From Episyrphus balteatus (lineage: Eukaryota; Arthropoda; Insecta; Diptera; Syrphidae), in the NCBI RefSeq assembly GCF_945859705.1, contig NC_079135.1, positions 127,714,551 to 127,778,550 on the forward strand: a stretch of 64,000 bases of DNA, in the 5' to 3' direction. The first letter of the stretch is position 1; every line of letters starts with the position of its first letter. Shown here piece by piece: positions 32,166 to 42,430 of the stretch. The notes beneath the pieces are model-generated. The model saw nothing but the letters and a program-made list of their open reading frames with translations. It ran no database searches and had not been told where the DNA came from. Both the position numbers and the translations under genes were made by a program.

Positions 32166-32934
32166 TATTTTAGGAAAATTTGATTCACCAGGCTCATCAA
32201 AAGAAGAGGACTCTATTCTAACTGAGCTTGATCGCATGAGACATCAAAAGAAATTGGAATTAGCCTACAACAACTTTAAGGATAAAAAAAAAGACTTACT
32301 TGTTGCCTATCAAAATGCACAGTCTCTTAAACGACACATTGAGTGTATAATAGCAGATAAATGGTACGGAAATTTTGACATTTTGATTTTTTCAGAGTCA
32401 AGCACAATTCCATCAGACTCGTTAAATATACCTGGGTACACCTGCTTTTATAGATCTGATGGCAACTTTACCGAACGGAAACCACGAGGGCTAATGTGTT
32501 TCAAAAAGACAACAAAGGAAATAAGTAATTTATTGGCACTCCGAGTAGGAAATCTTAATAGGCACGAAGAGCATATCGATCTAGTAGCATTCGATGTAGG
32601 TAACACAAGAGTAATCACAGGGTATAAATCTCCATCAACACCTTTCATGGAATTAAAGAAACATTTTACAGAATTTCTAGATACCATAGCTAATTTCGAA
32701 AACAAAAATACCGTTTTACTAGGAGATTTCAATATAAATATAATAAATGATACAAACAGTGCATTACACTCCTTTTTGAAGAGCTGGAATCTAGTATCAG
32801 CTTTAAGATTAGACGAGCCTACTACAGAATACAATACCCAAATTGATGTCATCTTTTCAAACATTAAAAATTTAGACTGTGGAACATACGAAAGTATGTT
32901 CTCATACCATAAACCTATTTATTTTCAAAATTAG
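32128..32934 (+). CDS. Helentron transposase, C-terminal part: AP-type endonuclease (EEP family)
   Basis: The first 12-13 residues of this 268-residue frame come from the palindromic element, whose end supplies the ATG. Helentron sequence starts at I14 (ILGKFDSPG). The endonuclease/exonuclease/phosphatase fold is recognisable by N63 (AYQNAQSL), E90 (ILIFSES), GDFNIN at 199-204, D240 (QIDVIFSNI) and H261 in SYHKPI. This domain was acquired by Helentrons from a non-LTR retrotransposon type source (known for the group) and is thought to nick DNA during transposition. The usual SDH triad reads SYH here, so the catalytic aspartate is replaced by tyrosine. Whether that is a family feature or a loss in this copy is unclear. 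The C terminus at 32934 fits a complete domain. Confidence 0.88.
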   Translation: MVFIWGGDCGTPCILGKFDSPGSSKEEDSILTELDRMRHQKKLELAYNNFKDKKKDLLVAYQNAQSLKRHIECIIADKWYGNFDILIFSESSTIPSDSLNIPGYTCFYRSDGNFTERKPRGLMCFKKTTKEISNLLALRVGNLNRHEEHIDLVAFDVGNTRVITGYKSPSTPFMELKKHFTEFLDTIANFENKNTVLLGDFNINIINDTNSALHSFLKSWNLVSALRLDEPTTEYNTQIDVIFSNIKNLDCGTYESMFSYHKPIYFQN

Positions 32935-33751
32935 GCACAGAAATTTTCATAGGAAAAATTGCATTAGGAAAATTGCAAAATTGTTTATATAATATAATAA
33001 TAATTGTATACATATTTTATATTAAAATTGTATATATAATATAAATAAAATAAATATTCATCAATTTTCATTATATTTTATTTCCCTACCCGCTTTGTGT
33101 ACATAAAAAAAATTAAAAATCCATTTACCAATAATCTTTTCATTTTATTTTTAAGGTATAGCTAGTGATTTTAATAATCGTTTTTTAAATATATTATACT
33201 TAATTTTAAAATCAATGTAGATATTATAACTAATTTTTAATAGCCTTTAATCCTAACTCTATGAATAAGAAAAAAAAAACAAAAAATAAAAACAAAACAA
33301 AAAAAAAAAAAAAAAAACAAAAAAAAAAAAAACAAAAAAACAACAAAAAACAAAAAAAAATTAGGTTAAGTATTACTTTAAGTCATAACATATTAAGAAT
33401 AAGAAAAAAAAAATAAACAAAAAAAAAAAAAACAAAAAAAATTAGATTAAGTATTACCTTAAGTCATAACATACTAAGCTATAACTGAGATACTAAGGCT
33501 AAATCCGGTATGTTTTTTTTTCGTTTTCACTCCCAGAACTTAAGAATTTAAAATTTTTCACGAAATAGTTTTTTAAAAATTTTAATCTCTTCCAATTAAA
33601 TTTTACCACTCTTAAAAATTGTACTAACAACCTATGTATATACTGACAACACTTCATATAAATATATATTAATACATCGGGTTTCGCCTTGGTATCAAAA
33701 TTAATATACATATGTATATTTACTACACATTTAATTAGTTATAGCATAAAT
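32935..33751. other. A+T-rich DNA with A-rich low-complexity tracts
   Basis: Two similar pieces, AGGTTAAGTATTACTTTAAG (33363) and AGATTAAGTATTACCTTAAG (33442), are separated and preceded by runs of A and CAAAA (33270-33440), forming a short imperfect duplication. No gene is supported. Confidence 0.6.
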
Positions 33752-34077
33752 ATGGCCTCAATTGAAGAAATCGTAAACGAAGAGGAACGTCAGTTGATAT
33801 GCAGACTGATTGGAAGTTATGGCAACATAGGAGTTTCCATGAATGAACTTTGTGGTACTAACTACCAATTGAAAATAATAATAACAAATAATCTGATTAC
33901 TTTATTTTTAAATTTTTAAAGCTGCATTCAAAACAGTAGGTATTTGGAAGGAAGATTGTAAAAAAATTGGTGCGGGAGTTATTGGAAGATGGGATCCTGT
34001 CTTTTACGGAATACAACAAAATAAAAGCACCAGAGTTTTATCACGATTCCAATTTATTTGAATTGGCAATCCTCTGA
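33752..34077 (+). pseudogene. Possible two-exon gene fragment, winged-helix-like, unassigned
   Basis: The frame from ATG 33752 reads MASIEEIVNEEERQLICRLI and then GSYGNIGVSMNELC, protein-like text unlike the surrounding A/T noise. Further on, 33945-34077 in another frame reads VKKLVRELLEDGILSFTEYN, continues to KAPEFYHDSNLFELAIL and stops. A pyrimidine-poor intron of about 85-90 bp ending at AACAGTAG would join them. The pattern of a helical start, GVSMNEL and a VRELLEDGIL helix is reminiscent of winged-helix domains (LOTUS or TFIIIC B-block type), but I cannot assign it. Position between the Helentron endonuclease and a candidate Helentron terminus raises the option of a captured host fragment. 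Confidence 0.3.
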
Positions 34078-34128
34078 AAAACTCCTATTATGAGTTTTTC
34101 AAAGGATTGCCAATTCAAGTAAATTGGA
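34048..34128. repeat. 81-bp near-perfect hairpin
   Basis: Arms of 37 bp (34048-34084 and 34092-34128) flank a 7-base loop, CTATTAT. The arms contain TGAATTGGCAATCCT and its complement, with few mismatches. It overlaps the end of the putative gene fragment. It could be a small MITE or a structured 3' element. Confidence 0.85.
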
Positions 34129-34149
34129 GATCAGAATGTTTTTAATGTG

Positions 34150-34566
34150 AAGTTGAAATTAATTTACTTTTAATAATATTACTTTGACAGGACGGTTTAA
34201 ACGTCACGTTGATTTTGTTGTAGAGTGATGCAGCTGGCTGTTAGCTCTCTTCAAACGAATGAATTAAAACGTCTTGTCAAAATAATTTTACCGAAAAGTA
34301 TAATGATCTCAACGGTACACTAAAAACATACTCTCTTTGACGGCGACTTAAGTGAGGATTAGGCCTACTGGGGACACCTCGTTAAAAAAAACGCGTGAAA
34401 GTCTACCTCTTGGGTCACGTGGAAACGACTTGCCAAATGCAAACACTCCAAAAACAAAATTCTTCCGCTATGTAGGTCCGACTCAGTCGTGCATATAATA
34501 TTTTTACACTACTTATGAAATTCCTTTAAAATATCAAATTTTAAATTGTTCCCAATTTTGTTCACT
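34150..34566. other. Unclassified DNA with an imperfect inverted repeat
   Basis: TTTGACAGGACGGTTTAAACG near 34191 pairs imperfectly with AAAACGTCTTGTCAAAATAA near 34266. At 34475-34500 the text CCGACTCAGTCGTGCATATA resembles the HINE 3' terminal motif in diverged form. Confidence 0.45.
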
Positions 34567-34642
34567 TAAAGACTTTAACATTAAAGTAACTTTTAACATA
34601 AGAGCAAGTACGTGCGACCCCAGTCGTGCAATTTATTTTTTA
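34567..34642 (+). mobile_element. HINE-type 3' terminus, candidate 3' end of the Helentron
   Basis: About 75 bp match the 3' end of HINE copy 1 (10208-10283), including ACTTTAACATTAAAGTAAC versus the GCTTTAACATTAGAGTTAC of that copy, then ACATAAGAGCAAGTACGTGC and GACCCCAGTCGTGC. Similarity stops upstream, and there is no (GTCT)n tract or 5' end nearby. It lies in the same orientation as the Helentron, 1.6 kb beyond its stop codon. It is either the autonomous element's own 3' end or a truncated HINE. Confidence 0.55.
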
Positions 34643-34919
34643 TGGTTTTGGTTTGAAAAAATATTTTATTCATTGGCTTATAACGAAGGAGTTTTTTATT
34701 TATACAATTACACTGTAATCAAAGAGAAGAATAATTATTATTAATTTCATGAATGTTAAAGGGTTGAAATTATTCAATAATATTTTTATTTAATTATAAA
34801 ATTCATGAGCTACAGAAAATTCTATTACATGAATTTTTTTTATAATCAGCGATTGAAATTTTTCACTAATTTCGTCTAAAAACGTCATCTAGAAAATTCA
34901 GAAACTTTCATACCCGTAT

Positions 34920-35470
34920 AAACTTAGCATGACAACTTTTGAAAAGTTAATTTTTTTTTTTTGGCTCAGTAATTGCCGCATAATTGCCGTATTTAGTTTG
35001 GTCAGAATCGGTCCACAAAGGCTTGTCATGCTAACTTTATATAAAGTTAGCATGACAACTTTTAATTTTTGATCAATTTCAATTTGTTTTTTCGCTAATT
35101 ATTTAAAGTTTAATTGCCGTAAATATGCCGTGAAATCGAAAATAATATATCTCTTTTAGTTTTCTCAAAAAAAAATTAAATCTATTTTTTGTTAACCCTA
35201 TTCCATATAAAATTAGCATGACACATTCTCTTTTTTTTAAATCCTTGGTCAATTTAAAAATTTTTTTTTGGCCAATTAATTGCCGCATTGGGTCAATATA
35301 AAAACCGCAAGCTTAAAAAAATTTCCGCGCTTTTGGTTTTTTTTCAAAAAAAAATTATAAACTGTTTTTGACCCTCATATCGTACAAAGTTAGCATGAAA
35401 AACCCTATATTTTTTTAATCCTTGGTCAATTTTAAAATTTTTTTTGGCCAATTAATTGCGGCATTATAGT
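34920..35470. repeat. Degenerate tandem repeat with TTAGCATGACA and TTAATTGCCG motifs
   Basis: Four diverged units between about 34925 and 35470 each contain a TTAGCATGA motif, a T-rich stretch and AATTGCCG or AATTGCGG. The third and fourth units also share CCTTGGTCAATTT and GGCCAATTAATTGC. Spacing varies between about 120 and 190 bp. It is an old array without coding potential. Confidence 0.6.
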
Positions 35471-36064
35471 AGGAGATCCCGCCATAGGACGACCTACCCT
35501 TATCGTTATACAAGTTGAGAGTTATATTTTCTGAAAGCTAGTGTCTAAGGAAATAAATTGCACATGGGTTGCCAAGCGATATCCTGTCAAGGCATAGGGT
35601 TGCCAGGCCTTAAAGTTCATTTTTGCAAATTTTTGAAAATGCGACCCTGCTTATATGGCAAGCCTAAGAGTTAAAGAAAAAATATAATGTCATAGGAAAT
35701 TTAATTTAAAAATTTTAATTTTCAGGATTTTTTAAAATTTGAAGTTTGAGTAGGGTAAACAAAGGCGAATTTAGAAAAAGGGGAAAAATCTATTATCTAA
35801 ACAAAACGTGATAGAAATAAAATTGAAATTGGAATCGATAGATATTATAAATATATGAAAGCCACACATACAAATAAAAAATGTAAAATATCTACAACTC
35901 GAGATATAGTCTTTTTAAAGTCATGATACTCCAATTCGATATTTGAGAAATAATTCACCAAAAATCAGAATGAAAGATTTTTTAAATAATTTTTATGTGA
36001 TAAGTTAGGAAAAATAAAATAACTTGACACGTGTCTGTACGTGACAATTTTGCCTTTTGGCTTC
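35471..36064. other. Unclassified DNA, nothing recognised
   Basis: No supported gene, RNA or element. Confidence 0.5.
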
Positions 36065-36420
36065 CAAGGATTTTAAGATCACAGTCATCTACTTTTACAT
36101 CAGATTTCTTTAAATCTTCAAATAATGGTAAGACATATTATGTACGTCTGTACCTTCGTTTTATTAAATATGATAAAAGTTCATATCAAAGATTCTCTTG
36201 ATATAATTTGCATGGCCTTGAAATCTCTTTTTGAACAAAAAAGAACCCCTACAATTTCCATCAACAAAATCAAAAGCAAAAAAAAAAAAAAAAAAAAATA
36301 CACCAAAAAAACCTCAATCCAAACAAACTTGTTATAAAGTTGTAATTTTGTTTTACCAAAATTGGATTGCGAATAAAAAAATCAAAATAAAATACATAAA
36401 ATGTTTTTTGTCTTTCATAC
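36065..36420 (+). repeat. Direct repeat 'Z', first copy
   Basis: This 350-bp block recurs in the same orientation at about 37777-38106. Shared landmarks are TTTAAGATCACA, CATCAACAAAATCAAAAGCA, TTGTTATAAAGTTGTAATTT and ACCAAAATTGGATTGCGAAT. The copies are clearly diverged. They are not LTRs: TG...CA ends, a primer-binding site and retroelement genes are absent. Confidence 0.75.
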
Positions 36421-36802
36421 CAAGAATGCTAGCACTCTAAAAAACAATGTTACCGGTTTGGTTCTGTTGAGTATTTTTTTTGTTCTTTCAAATGATAAAA
36501 TAATGATTGTGCTTCCATGGCCATTCGTCAAATCAATAACTGGAACCCAAAATATGAATTTCATTAAAATCGAAAAAAATGTCGAAATGATAATGACAGA
36601 GTTTTTGAAATTTTCAGAACCAAAAAAAAAAACAATATTTTACTACCTACTATAACTAACCAAAAATCTTATATCTTTATTTTATCTACATATTGGGCGT
36701 ATTTGATAAGCTAATAGCAAATATTTTAAGCGAAAAATATTTGAAAAAAATGTTTTAATATAATTTTGGTATTCTTTAAAAACTTTACCTTGTCGTATCA
36801 GA
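36421..36802. other. DNA between direct repeat and foldback, nothing recognised
   Basis: A+T-rich, with no supported gene. Confidence 0.4.
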
Positions 36803-37505
36803 TATAATAGTCCAGTGCATTTATAATTTGACCCAGCAGTTTGTACGACCTCCAATTTTTTTTTGCTCATTCGATAGATCATCGGCTGAATATCATTACC
36901 ATGATTTTTCGCACTCGCGAAATTCACCTTTCGACCGCCATTTTAGATTTTAGTTTTTGTTGAATATCTCGATTTCTATTTATCCTACATAAAAGTTGTG
37001 TATACAAAAAACGTAGGCAATTAAATTTCGCGTCTTTTATGTTAAGAACACTTTTTCGATATTCTGAATATTAAAAAAGTTAAAAAGAAAGATGATTCAC
37101 CTTAAAATTTTCTACAACTTTGCTATGCATTTTTTTTTTGTTTTTAAGGTTTTTTCATAATTTTGATAAAAAGTGGTCAAAACTTTAAAATTGTCATTTT
37201 TTCGTCTTGTTTTACTTTTTTGGCTTTTAACTTCTTTGATATTCAGAATATCGAAAAAGACTTCTTAACATAAAAAACGCCTACGTTTTTTGTATATACA
37301 ACTTTTATGTAGGAAAAATAGAAATCGACCTAACCTAAATCCAAAATGGAGGCGGAAAGTTAAATTTCGCGAGTGCGAAAAATCAGAATAATGATATTCA
37401 GCCAATGCTCTATCGACTGAGCAAAAAAAATTTAAGGGTGGTACAAACTGCTGGGTAGCCCATATAATATACCTATGAACATCATAAATGCACTGGACTA
37501 TAATA
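36803..37505. mobile_element. Foldback element of about 700 bp
   Basis: The left arm (36803-37110) starts TATAATAGTCCAGTGCATTT and the right arm (37180-37505) is its diverged reverse complement, ending AATGCACTGGACTATAATA. The arms share CAGCAGTTTGTAC, TTCGCACTCGCGAAAT and ACGTAGGC-containing blocks. The centre is about 70 bp. Target duplication cannot be settled because the termini are TA-rich. There is no coding capacity. Confidence 0.8.
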
Positions 37506-37735
37506 CGCGATGCGTAGTGCGTCGGCCTCCCAACCGCTAGGTTTCGAGTTCAAGCCTCGCTCGGGAAATTTTCAAAATTAATTGAACTTAAGCGACTTAG
37601 CGCCACTGAAAGGAGTCTGATGATCAGGTTGGTCCCCGTGAAATAGCTATAACTTCAGCCTATGAACTTGGGGGTAACACACACAAGTTGTTGTTGTTCA
37701 TTGAAAACCTTCAATAAATAATATAAATTGACACA
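37505..37735 (+). mobile_element. tRNA-derived SINE
   Basis: The head GCGTAGTGCGTCGGCCTCCC resembles a tRNA box A and D arm, and CGAGTTCAAGCCTCGCTCGG has the box B consensus and T arm. The spacing fits a tRNA-derived Pol III promoter. A non-tRNA body follows (AGCGACTTAGCGCCACTGAA, TTGGTCCCCGTGAAATAGC). The 3' end is A/T-rich with AATAAATAATA, as in SINEs mobilised by LINEs. It abuts the right end of the foldback, so a target duplication is hard to see. Confidence 0.75.
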
Positions 37736-37776
37736 AATCGCCCTTATATTTGGCGATGGTTTTTTTGCATCAAAAA

Positions 37777-38106
37777 GGCCTTTAAGATCACAATCAACTG
37801 CTATTTTTTATTTCAAATTCCTTTAAATTTTCAAATATAGCAAGTCATAGGTTTAAACCTTCGTTTTATTAGAGAAGAGATGATACAAAATTATCAAAAA
37901 TTCTCATGATAAAATTTTCATGGCCTTGAAATATCGCTAAAAAAGAACCCCTACAATTTCCATCAACAAAATCAAAAGCAAAAAAAAAAATACCCCAAAA
38001 AAACCTCAATCCCAAAAAAACTTGTTATAAAGTTGTAATTTTGTTTTACCAAAATTGGATTGCGAATAAAAAAATCAAAATAAAATAAAATGTTTTTTGT
38101 CTTTTT
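37777..38106 (+). repeat. Direct repeat 'Z', second copy
   Basis: This is the diverged second copy of 36065-36420, in the same orientation about 1.7 kb downstream. Foldback and SINE lie between. The simplest reading is an older tandem or segmental duplication later split by insertions. Confidence 0.75.
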
Positions 38107-39394
38107 TTTTCTGATTTTATACTTTTGTTGTTTTGTGTTTGTGGCAACATTATAAATTGGAATTAACTTGTCATGTTTTGGATCGTCCAATTTATTTGGA
38201 CGATGTGCTTGCTACGAGCACATCAGCAATATTATAAAGCTCTCTCTCTGATGTCTCTGCTGGTCTTTCGCTCTCATTTAAGCCCACCTACCCATATAAC
38301 AAAACCCAACACAAATTACTCTCGTCGTCGGTAGTAGCTCGCTTCCCTGAACATCGAACATGGAGTCATAAAATTGTCTGCGACATGACAACAATTCAAA
38401 TTTAAAATGAGCCCGCGTCAAAGTCATGTTCTTGTGTTTCAGAGTATGTCTCTCTGCTGATATCCTGGTTAGCCCAGGTTGATTGTGTTCAATGAGCGAA
38501 GTCCATTTGTCCATTAGGCAAATGAAGCGCACACAGGACATACCGAATTGTCCGAAAATAATTTTGCCAGCAAATCATGTGGGATGAGGGAGTTCTATGT
38601 GTTTGTGTGTGTTTAGTGTCTCATTTAACATCAGAAGCAATTTAGGGGCTATATCGCCATCACAGAGAGTGATGGAACGAGACGAAAATGATTCATTAGT
38701 TTTTGAGACTGAGGCGATGTCGAAAAGCTAAAATACACGCTTCTGTCGTGTAATGTACCTTTGGACGGCTTCACATCATGGCGTTTAACTCAGTGCTCAC
38801 TTTAGTTTCGTCTTGTTACAGTATTTCTGGGTAAAAAGAATCTCAAGGCCAAGAATAGAATTAATTCTTGGGAAAAACTGTCTGTCTTTCGAGGAAAATT
38901 ATGTCTTACGTTCGTTGTGTGTTACTTCGGTCGTTTCCCTGATGAGGTCGCTTATTTGGTGGGCCTCGGTTGTAGCTGATGATGCTGTGCTGATGATGAG
39001 ACCTCACACGTTGATGTCGCTCAATTGTCGACAACTTCAAATGAACTCTTGAAGATGTACACATAGAGAGAGGGAGAAGACTAGAAGATGAATGCAGATG
39101 ATGATGATGATGATGATGATGACGTGAATGACGATGATGAGATATAACGTTGATGGGTGATGAGCTGTTTTTTTTTTTTATTTGTTGTTGTTATGAGAAC
39201 ACAGATTATGAGCTGCAGGAAAGTGACGAGTTTGACGGTTTATTTTGTTTTAATAGTCAAAAGCATTTAGTAATGCGAAACTTTTTCGTATCTTTATTTC
39301 TCGAAAGGCCTATTCTGGTGCACTTTTCGAAGAAATAATGATTTATGGGCCTAAAATTAAATTTTGTAGGTTTGTTGTTGTATTACCACTTTTT
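38107..39394. other. Host-like DNA with a (GAT)n microsatellite
   Basis: Composition is balanced and no repeats shared with the rest of the window were seen. A GATGATGAT tract lies at about 39093-39125. The frames here (for example 38813-39052) show no recognisable domain. Confidence 0.5.
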
Positions 39395-39965
39395 GACAGC
39401 CGCAACACCGCTGCACCATGTCCGCAACAAGATTAAAAATTTTTAAATCGCCGCACCATCACTGCTACACGTCCGCACCATTTTAAAAATTCCTAAACCG
39501 CTGCACCACCACTGCACCATGTCCGAACTATTTTAAAAATTCCTAAACTACCGCATCACCGCTGCACCACGTGCGCACCATATTATTTTTAATGACAAAT
39601 TCGGTGGACCACCACCGCCGCTCCACGTCTGCACTATGATCAAAAAATTTATTTTCATACTTATACAAATGTTTTAGTCGTGTTCAAAGTTACTTTGACT
39701 TAAGAAACACATTGGTCGAGTGGTTAAGGATTTGGACTTCTAATTGAAAGTGCTCTGGATACTCGGTTTCGAATCTGCTTCTCGTCGGTAGTTTATGTAC
39801 CATGGTGCAGCGAATTTTTCATACAAAATTAAATGGTGTGGACGTGGTGCAGGCGTTGGGCGGCGGTGGTGCATCGAATTTTTCATTTAAAATGAAATGG
39901 TGCGGACGTGGTGCAGTAGTGGTGTGGCGGTGGTGCACCGAAATTTTCCGCCAAACGGCTGTGGC
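39395..39965. repeat. GC-rich minisatellite in inverted blocks
   Basis: The left block (about 39400-39640) has four or five units of about 55-65 bp with CCGCTGCACCA and GTCCGCACCATTTTAAAAAT. The right block (about 39800-39965) has two or three units of the reverse complement, such as AATGGTGCGGACGTGGTGC. Together they form long inverted arms around a 160-bp centre. The frame at 39802-39987 is simply the repeat read through. Confidence 0.8.
39703..39787 (+). other. Class-II (Leu/Ser-type) tRNA-like sequence
   Basis: TTGGTCGAGTGGTTAAGG is an excellent box A of the Leu/Ser type, and GGTTTCGAATCTG sits at box B position with one extra T. A variable-arm-like insert (CTCTGGATACTC) lies between. 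The acceptor stem does not pair, so it is a decayed tRNA or SINE head, not a functional gene. Confidence 0.5.
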
Positions 39966-41640
39966 GTTCAAGATTTTTTTTCTTTAAAAAATTCGATTTA
40001 TATTTTTACTCGGGTCTTCACTTTATTATTCCCCCATTAACTTATTCTTAGAATTCTTATCGATTATATTTTTTTCACCACATTCAGCGGCACAAAACGT
40101 TACTAACCTAAGAACACGCAAATCACATTAGGCGCATATTTCCTAGAATTTTCAGCTCAGATTTCCAATGTACTTAACTGTTTTGACGGAACAAAGGACA
40201 TTGCATTCACCAAACACACACACATACAGCTCATTTCGCATATTGACATCCAGACTATATGTTGTTTGTTTGCAAAAAGTCGGCAATCAAAACAAAGACA
40301 CGCTACAATAAAGTAAACTTTCAGACTACACCGACGAGGTAATAAATCATGAACAATCAGTCCAACCACCAACTGTCGCACAATCTCTTATCTCTGCCAA
40401 AGATCTCAAACCTTTTTGCATTCAAGTTGCCACCTTATCGCCCTTAACACGCACCCAGCCGGCATCGCATCACCCTTTTTTACACTTTTTTTTTTTGCTA
40501 TCCTTCCGAATGCAAATTGACACCAAAATAAAAAATAAGCCGACACACTCACACCAATACCACCACCCGCCATATATAAAAGAGTCATGCTCGTGCTATT
40601 TAAATGGATTCGCGGGGGCGCAACCATAACAGCCGTGCAACAGCTCTGTCAGGCAACTCTACACCACCATATCACTCCCAATCTCCCTACCCTCAGCCCT
40701 CGCACACATTTTGCAAGTAGGTATGCAAATTCAATTAAGACTTGCATGTCTCTCTGCGAGTTCCTGCATTTGACAGGATAATTTTCTCCACCACTGCCAA
40801 AGGACAGTAGAGGTTCATTCCATTAACGCCAAGCTCAGAGTTGCCGCGCGCCGCCGCTCCAACCCGGGCCTCCTCCAAAAGGCGAAAATGTTTTATTCAT
40901 TCAATCTTTTTGGGAAGTGCAGATTTTTCCAAAACCTCCTCCAATCACCTCTTCAAAGCACCCTTTGTGCGAGGAGCGAGTCGAGAGTCGAAAACGAAAG
41001 CAAAGCAATCGTGTTCTGTCGTCGCGTTGCGTCGTTGGAGGAGGATGCAAGAACACCGACTGACGACGTCTGTGGATGCCACTTCGAATGCGAATCTGCA
41101 CGCATTTGACTAAGTGCTCAGTGTTTAATCAACATCCTTGTCGCACGCAACTAAATAATTAAGTTATCGGTGTTGGCCGCATAAACCTTTGTCCAGCATA
41201 CTTCAGTTGTTGGATTGCTATTGCCTTTGCTTTTGCTTTGCGTTGGTGCGCGTCTGGATGCTAGTCCTCGGAAATGACTAGCATTAAAAATTATATCTGT
41301 ACCAGTTGAAGACATGTTGGGGCGGCTTTTTTTTGTGTTTTTGTTTACAATTTTGAGCTCCAATTATGTCCAGCAAAACCACATTTGAGTTTTGAACTAG
41401 CCTTTGAAATGGTTAGTGTTCCCATTTTGATGTTTTTCTGTCGAAGTAAAACAAAATTTAAAAAATAACATTTAATCTATAAGGTTGCAAATAATTTGCC
41501 TTTTGAGTATTCGGCTAAAAACTGACATTTTGAATAGTATTATATTTCAGTTAGAAAAAATAGTAGTAAAAGTAGTAAAAAAGTACTGACATTTTGTTTG
41601 TAGTTACTCAAGGTTGAGATAAGACCACATTAAAGATTTG
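39966..41640. other. Host-like DNA, possible promoter context, no gene recognised
   Basis: This is the most balanced-composition stretch of the window (40560-41110), with a GC-rich block near 40835-40870. A TATATAAAAG sequence at 40573-40582 could be a core-promoter TATA box, followed by GC-richer DNA, but no transcript or exon can be supported from sequence alone. Confidence 0.3.
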
Positions 41641-42430
41641 CCTTGCTAGGCTATGAAAAAAATTATAATAGATCAAATTTCAAAGGTAAATGTGACATAA
41701 AGTCTATTTGTCTAAATTTTAAAGTGTCAAAATTTTGTCCCTGTCTCTTATAGTGCCTGGATTTATAAAAAAAAAGATTAAAAAAAGTTCCAAAAGCTGT
41801 TTTTCGATTAATTTTGAAAAAAAAAAAATCATGTGTGCAATTCACATGTGGTAGAAGTGAATTAAAAAATCATTTTTCTTGCAAAAAAAAAAAATCGAAA
41901 AAATCTACCTTATTTTTTATTCTATCACCTTTAAATCCATGTTTTTTATATGACAACCTATAATAAATTTTATATCATCTGAAAGCTTATGATTTCATCT
42001 CAAAACATTTATATCGACCATGTCTATACAACATCTACAAAAAGAGCTAGAAGTTTTTGAACCCAATCACTTATCATAAAAAGCAAAAAAAAAATTAATC
42101 TTTTTTCTCTTCTAAAACTATTAAATATATTTTTTTTAATGAAAACCTATGATAAATTTTATATCGTCTGAAAACTAATTTCACTTATGACGTTTCAATA
42201 CAAAAAAAAAATAAATACAATTTGCTCTAGATAAAAAATAAAACACCTTTTTACCGTTATCTCAGGATATTGAATATGAAATTAATTGAAATTTTGCACA
42301 ATTATAGTTTATTTAATTACCTATCTACAATATAAATTGCATTCATCTATCTATTAAAACAAAAAAGTTATAATCAATTGATTTTTCCTTTCGTTTTTTC
42401 GATTCATCTTGTTTGAAATCACACAGTTTT
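41640..42430 (+). repeat. Dispersed repeat 'X', partial copy C
   Basis: This segment matches, in reverse, parts of 49590-50640 (for example AAAAAATCATTTTTCTTGCA, CTACAAAAAGAGCTAGAA and AATTACCTATCTACA) and, in the same orientation, parts of 1160-1840. It is a diverged fragment without the AGGTTGTCTG edge. Confidence 0.65.

Larger units (their letters stand above)
23248..32934 (+). mobile_element. Autonomous-type Helentron (RepHel with AP endonuclease), interrupted by two transposons
   Basis: Three consecutive coding blocks (23248-27075, 28740-31064, 32168-32934) together encode one Helentron-type protein: cysteine-protease-like N terminus, basic repeat region, Cys-rich region, HUH Rep, PIF1-like helicase and apurinic-type endonuclease. 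The C-terminal endonuclease distinguishes Helentrons/Helitron2 from canonical Helitrons. A Tc1-like element (27076-28739) and a palindromic element (31065-32165) split it. With each insert and one TA copy taken away the frame is continuous, so the host element was open when they landed. The right boundary may lie as far as about 34642, where a HINE-like 3' terminal motif occurs. Mobile copies elsewhere in the genome would be needed to define the ends. Confidence 0.9.

Noticed and set aside
36065..38106. LTR retrotransposon with 350-bp LTRs
   Set aside because: No TG/CA ends, primer-binding site, polypurine tract or gag/pol coding; the interior is a foldback and a SINE.
39703..39787. Functional tRNA-Leu or tRNA-Ser gene
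   Set aside because: Good box A, but the acceptor stem does not pair and box B has an extra base.
40573..40582. TATA box of a host promoter
   Set aside because: The motif is frequent in A/T-rich DNA, and no initiator, transcript or exon can be supported downstream; mentioned only as context.
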